Assembly (NCBI GenBank): GCA_937862905.1 | Contig: CALMCL010000223.1 | Coordinates: forward strand, 1 to 38,658 | Direction of reading: 5' to 3' | Length of the DNA stretch: 38,658 bases | DNA from: an uncultured Burkholderiaceae bacterium | GTDB lineage: Bacteria > Pseudomonadota > Gammaproteobacteria > Burkholderiales > Burkholderiaceae | Shown: positions 36,174 through 38,658 of the stretch, one piece after another | Numbering within the stretch: position 1 is the stretch's first letter | Layout: each line of letters starts with the position of its first letter | Made by a program: the position numbers and the translations under genes | The notes under the pieces: model-generated | The model's input: only the letters and a program-made list of their open reading frames with translations | What the model was told of the DNA's origin: nothing | The model's database searches: none

Positions 36174-37379
36174 TCACATCAAATCTTCCAATAAATCGGG
36201 GCCAAAGATTTCACGGTGTATTGAGGTCAAAGGCACATCCATGTCCATCAATTGATTGCGCATCATCAGCATGAATCCTTTTGGACCACACATGTACACC
36301 TGAGCCTCAGCCAATGACAAATCCCAAATGGATGCCACAGTCATGGGACCTTGTACCGCATATAAAGAATCACCGTCGGCATCAAACTCATCGTAAAAAT
36401 AATGCACCTGCGTATTCGGCATGCCCTTCACCAATTCATTCACCTCATGTTCATGCACATGTCGATCAACATGCAATGCTGCGTGTGCAAAAATCACCCG
36501 ACGTTCTGGATGAATGTGTGCGATCGAATGCAAAGCACTCAACATCGGTGTGATGCCCACCCCCGCTGACAACAACACAATCGCTTCATTCGATGCACAA
36601 TCAGGTGTAAAGTCCCCATAAGCAGGGCTGATGTCTAAAATGTCGCCAGACTCAAGGTGGTTGTGCAACCAATTCGACACCATACCATCTGGGCTGATCG
36701 AGTCACCGCGCTCACCCTTCACACTGATTCGCCAATAATCCTTTTCAGGAGAATCGGACAAACTGTATTGACGCATTTGAGACAAACCCATTTCCATCAA
36801 AAATACTTTGACACTGATGTACTGCCCAGGTAAAAACCCACCTGGTGAACCGCCTCCTTCTTTTTCCAAGTAAAAAGAAACCACCTCTTCGCTCTCTTGT
36901 ACGCGTTTGGCAACCACAACACGCATCATGTCACCGGCAAAAATTTGCTTCTCAGCATACAAACGATCCTCCTCTTGAATCAACACATTCGCCAACGCAC
37001 CATAAGCCTCAACCCATGCCGCCAATAACTCAGGGGTAGCCGCCTCACCCAGCACCTCCGCTATCGCGCCAATCAAATGCTCCCCCACAATTGGGTAATG
37101 CGCTTTGGTGATGCCCAACGAAGCGTGCTTATGCACAATGCGACTGACCACGGGTGCCAGTGCATCGGGATTGTCAATGTTGGCCGCATACGCAAACACC
37201 GCCGCTGCCAACGCCTGCTGTTGGACACCACTCGCTTGATTGCCCGCATTGAATAAATGACGCAAATTGGGGTGAGCCGACAGCATGTTATTGTAAAAAA
37301 CTTGGGTAATGGCCAAGCCATGCGCTTGTAACACAGGGACACTGGCTTCAATATAAGGTCGTGCTTGATTGGAAATCAT
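36174..37379 (-). CDS. hmp: Flavohemoprotein Hmp (nitric oxide dioxygenase)
   Basis: About 401 residues in three parts. The globin domain contains the proximal heme His in HKHASLGI. The FAD domain has RQYSLSD. The NAD domain has GVGITPMLS and the late CGPKGFM. The enzyme oxidises NO to nitrate with O2 and NADPH or NADH. AGGAG lies five bases before the ATG at 37379; the frame extension to 37427 runs into the operator. The gene follows nsrR on the same strand with a 39-bp palindrome between them, so NO-responsive control by NsrR is strongly suggested. Confidence 0.96.
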   Translation of the reverse strand: MISNQARPYIEASVPVLQAHGLAITQVFYNNMLSAHPNLRHLFNAGNQASGVQQQALAAAVFAYAANIDNPDALAPVVSRIVHKHASLGITKAHYPIVGEHLIGAIAEVLGEAATPELLAAWVEAYGALANVLIQEEDRLYAEKQIFAGDMMRVVVAKRVQESEEVVSFYLEKEGGGSPGGFLPGQYISVKVFLMEMGLSQMRQYSLSDSPEKDYWRISVKGERGDSISPDGMVSNWLHNHLESGDILDISPAYGDFTPDCASNEAIVLLSAGVGITPMLSALHSIAHIHPERRVIFAHAALHVDRHVHEHEVNELVKGMPNTQVHYFYDEFDADGDSLYAVQGPMTVASIWDLSLAEAQVYMCGPKGFMLMMRNQLMDMDVPLTSIHREIFGPDLLEDLM

Positions 37380-37410
37380 TGTTGCTCCTAGGCTTAAAAA
37401 AGTAAAAGGC

Positions 37411-37449
37411 TGATTAAATTGATTCATTTTAAATGAAACAATTTAATCA
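37411..37449. promoter_or_regulatory. 39-bp near-perfect palindrome, probable NsrR operator of hmp
   Basis: Nineteen-base arms with a single mismatch surround one central base. The inner part GATTCATTT-T-AAATGAAAC resembles known NsrR operators (ATTT-N-AAAT core). It lies between the nsrR stop and the hmp start, about 30 bp before hmp. It is longer than a single NsrR site needs, so it may also form an RNA hairpin after nsrR. Confidence 0.75.
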
Positions 37450-37468
37450 AAAAAAAGGATGCAAAGCA

Positions 37469-37915
37469 TCACACCGCTTTCGCGTATCGATGGTGTAAAA
37501 CCGATATCGCCTGAACCGTCTGCGGCAATAAAACATCTTGTAATGTGTGTGTGTTCATGTGCTGATAAAAAGCTTCCAACCCCTCATCCAACACACTTTT
37601 CAGCCCACACAATCCAGACAAAGGGCATGTGGGTTTGATGCAATCGACCAATGTGCTGCTGCCTTCTAAAACACGCAACACATCACCCATCAACAATTGG
37701 CTGGGCTCAACCACAAGGCGCATGCCACCGCCCGGCCCACGTACGGTTTGTATCCACGCTTGCTTATTGAGAAACGTCACCACTTTGATTAAATGGCTGT
37801 GCTTCACATTCAGGGCTTCGGATATTTCGCTCATCATGATCGTTTGTGGGCTGCGATTTTGAGACAAATACATCAACACCCGTAAACCCAGATCGGTAAA
37901 TTTAGTCAGTTGCAT
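37469..37915 (-). CDS. nsrR: Rrf2-family nitric-oxide-sensing repressor NsrR
   Basis: A 148-residue Rrf2 protein. The start MQLTKFTDLGLRVLMYL includes Asp8, a cluster ligand in NsrR. The winged helix lies at about residues 25-70 (SEISEALNVKHSHLIKVV). Three cysteines in the order CIKPTC then CPLSGLC hold the iron-sulfur cluster, as in NsrR and not IscR. NO destroys the cluster and frees target promoters, among them hmp, which lies directly downstream. Two small palindromes sit just before its own start, which suggests autoregulation. Confidence 0.93.
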   Translation of the reverse strand: MQLTKFTDLGLRVLMYLSQNRSPQTIMMSEISEALNVKHSHLIKVVTFLNKQAWIQTVRGPGGGMRLVVEPSQLLMGDVLRVLEGSSTLVDCIKPTCPLSGLCGLKSVLDEGLEAFYQHMNTHTLQDVLLPQTVQAISVLHHRYAKAV

Positions 37916-37930
37916 GGTTGGCAGTGTAAC

Positions 37931-37962
37931 ACAATTTTAAATTGTTTCAAATAAAATGAAAC
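37931..37962. promoter_or_regulatory. Overlapping palindromes in the nsrR promoter region
   Basis: ACAATTT-T-AAATTGT (37931-37945) and a 19-bp GTTTCAAAT-A-AAATGAAAC (37944-37962, 7 of 9 pairs) overlap by two bases. The second shares AAATGAAAC with the hmp palindrome. They lie 16-47 bp upstream of nsrR and may be an NsrR autoregulatory site. Confidence 0.5.
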
Positions 37963-38071
37963 ATATATGCATTCCGCACAAAAAATCCTGCGGTGAAAAC
38001 AACAAGGGATCGAGGCACGCACAGACTGCTTTGTGCGTTAAGTACCCCATCACCCCCCTATTTTTTAAAGC

Positions 38072-38554
38072 TTATTTTGAAGCAATCTCCACATCAGACG
38101 AAGCGGCCAAACGATTGCGATAATTGGTAAAGTCAGGTAAAACACGTACATATTCACTGATAAACAGAGGACTGGTAATCAAAAAATCAGCCGTGGTGAT
38201 GTTGCTTGCCGTGGGAATGTTCCACAGCACAGCAAGGCGTAACAACGCTTTGATGTCTGGATCATGCGACATCGGCTCCAACGGATCCCAAAAAAAGATG
38301 AGCACATCAATTTCGTTCTCAACGATTTTTGCACCAATTTGTTGATCCCCACCCAAAGGACCACTTTGAAAACGGTGGACACTGAATCCCAGTGCATTTT
38401 CGATGAGTTGTCCAGTTGTCCCCGTACCGAAAAAACGATGGGGCTTGAGTGCCTCGTGGTGTTTCTCGCACCATCCAATCAGATCTTGTTTCTTGTGGTC
38501 GTGGGCAACGAGGGCGATGTTCTTCTGTACATTCATCTGTAGTTGGGTATTCAT
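38072..38554 (-). CDS. mgsA: Methylglyoxal synthase MgsA
   Basis: A 160-residue enzyme that converts dihydroxyacetone phosphate to methylglyoxal and phosphate, a bypass of lower glycolysis used under phosphate limitation. ALVAHDHKKQDLIGW is the family start, FGTGTTGQLI the phosphate-binding loop, and GPLGGDQQIGA, FFWDPL and NIPTASN complete the set, including the catalytic Asp region. AGGA lies six bases before the ATG. The gene stands alone upstream of nsrR. Confidence 0.95.
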   Translation of the reverse strand: MNTQLQMNVQKNIALVAHDHKKQDLIGWCEKHHEALKPHRFFGTGTTGQLIENALGFSVHRFQSGPLGGDQQIGAKIVENEIDVLIFFWDPLEPMSHDPDIKALLRLAVLWNIPTASNITTADFLITSPLFISEYVRVLPDFTNYRNRLAASSDVEIASK

Positions 38555-38658
38555 GCGGATCCTGTTTTTTGTACAACCATGTGTTGATGTGCGATGAAAA
38601 AATATCGTTAATTAAAGTACGAATAGCAATTTTCGTAGATTGAAAAAGGCCAAGTGAG

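Overview
The window reads as a chromosomal segment of a mid-GC betaproteobacterium, most likely Burkholderiales. The grounds are the hisZ-purA pair followed by a phosphoribosyltransferase and a DUF2788 protein, the amgK-murU cell-wall recycling pair divergent from lptD, the ATP-grasp/alpha-E/transglutaminase trio, and nsrR-hmp. The species is not identifiable by eye. Most genes are single-copy housekeeping or metabolic genes in short operons. Many are bounded by clear hairpin terminators.

Left part (1-9000): a GH65 disaccharide phosphorylase and a beta-phosphoglucomutase (phosphorolytic disaccharide use); a Tat-exported dienelactone-hydrolase-type protein; an AT-rich 0.5 kb stretch with no convincing gene; a polysaccharide-deacetylase-domain protein that lacks a signal peptide; then, on the minus strand, a secreted PQQ-type sugar dehydrogenase and rimO.

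Accessory part (9082-13261): four minus-strand genes that look like a candidate defence cassette. In transcription order they are a WYL-domain regulator, a PP2C-type phosphatase, an unrecognised protein of about 307 residues, and a PD-(D/E)XK nuclease. The last two overlap. A perfect 7-bp inverted repeat sits between the regulator and the phosphatase. I do not recognise this combination as a named system, and it is the main point of interest.

Middle (13304-25710): an EamA transporter; two copies of a MITE-like repeat whose ends are inverted repeats, flanking a DUF2520 protein; murU and amgK (peptidoglycan recycling) divergent from lptD (LPS export); an orphan amt with an array of GCACCA-type motifs upstream; the transglutaminase/alpha-E/ATP-grasp trio; and a DUF2788 membrane protein.

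Right part (25724-38658): a phosphoribosyltransferase, purA and hisZ (purine and histidine synthesis); a lysophospholipase-like hydrolase; argA; yggX; an NlpC/P60 peptidase behind a textbook sigma-70 promoter; panD; oligopeptidase A; hmp and nsrR with a 39-bp near-perfect palindrome between them (nitric oxide detoxification); and mgsA. I saw no rRNA, tRNA, CRISPR array or transposase gene.
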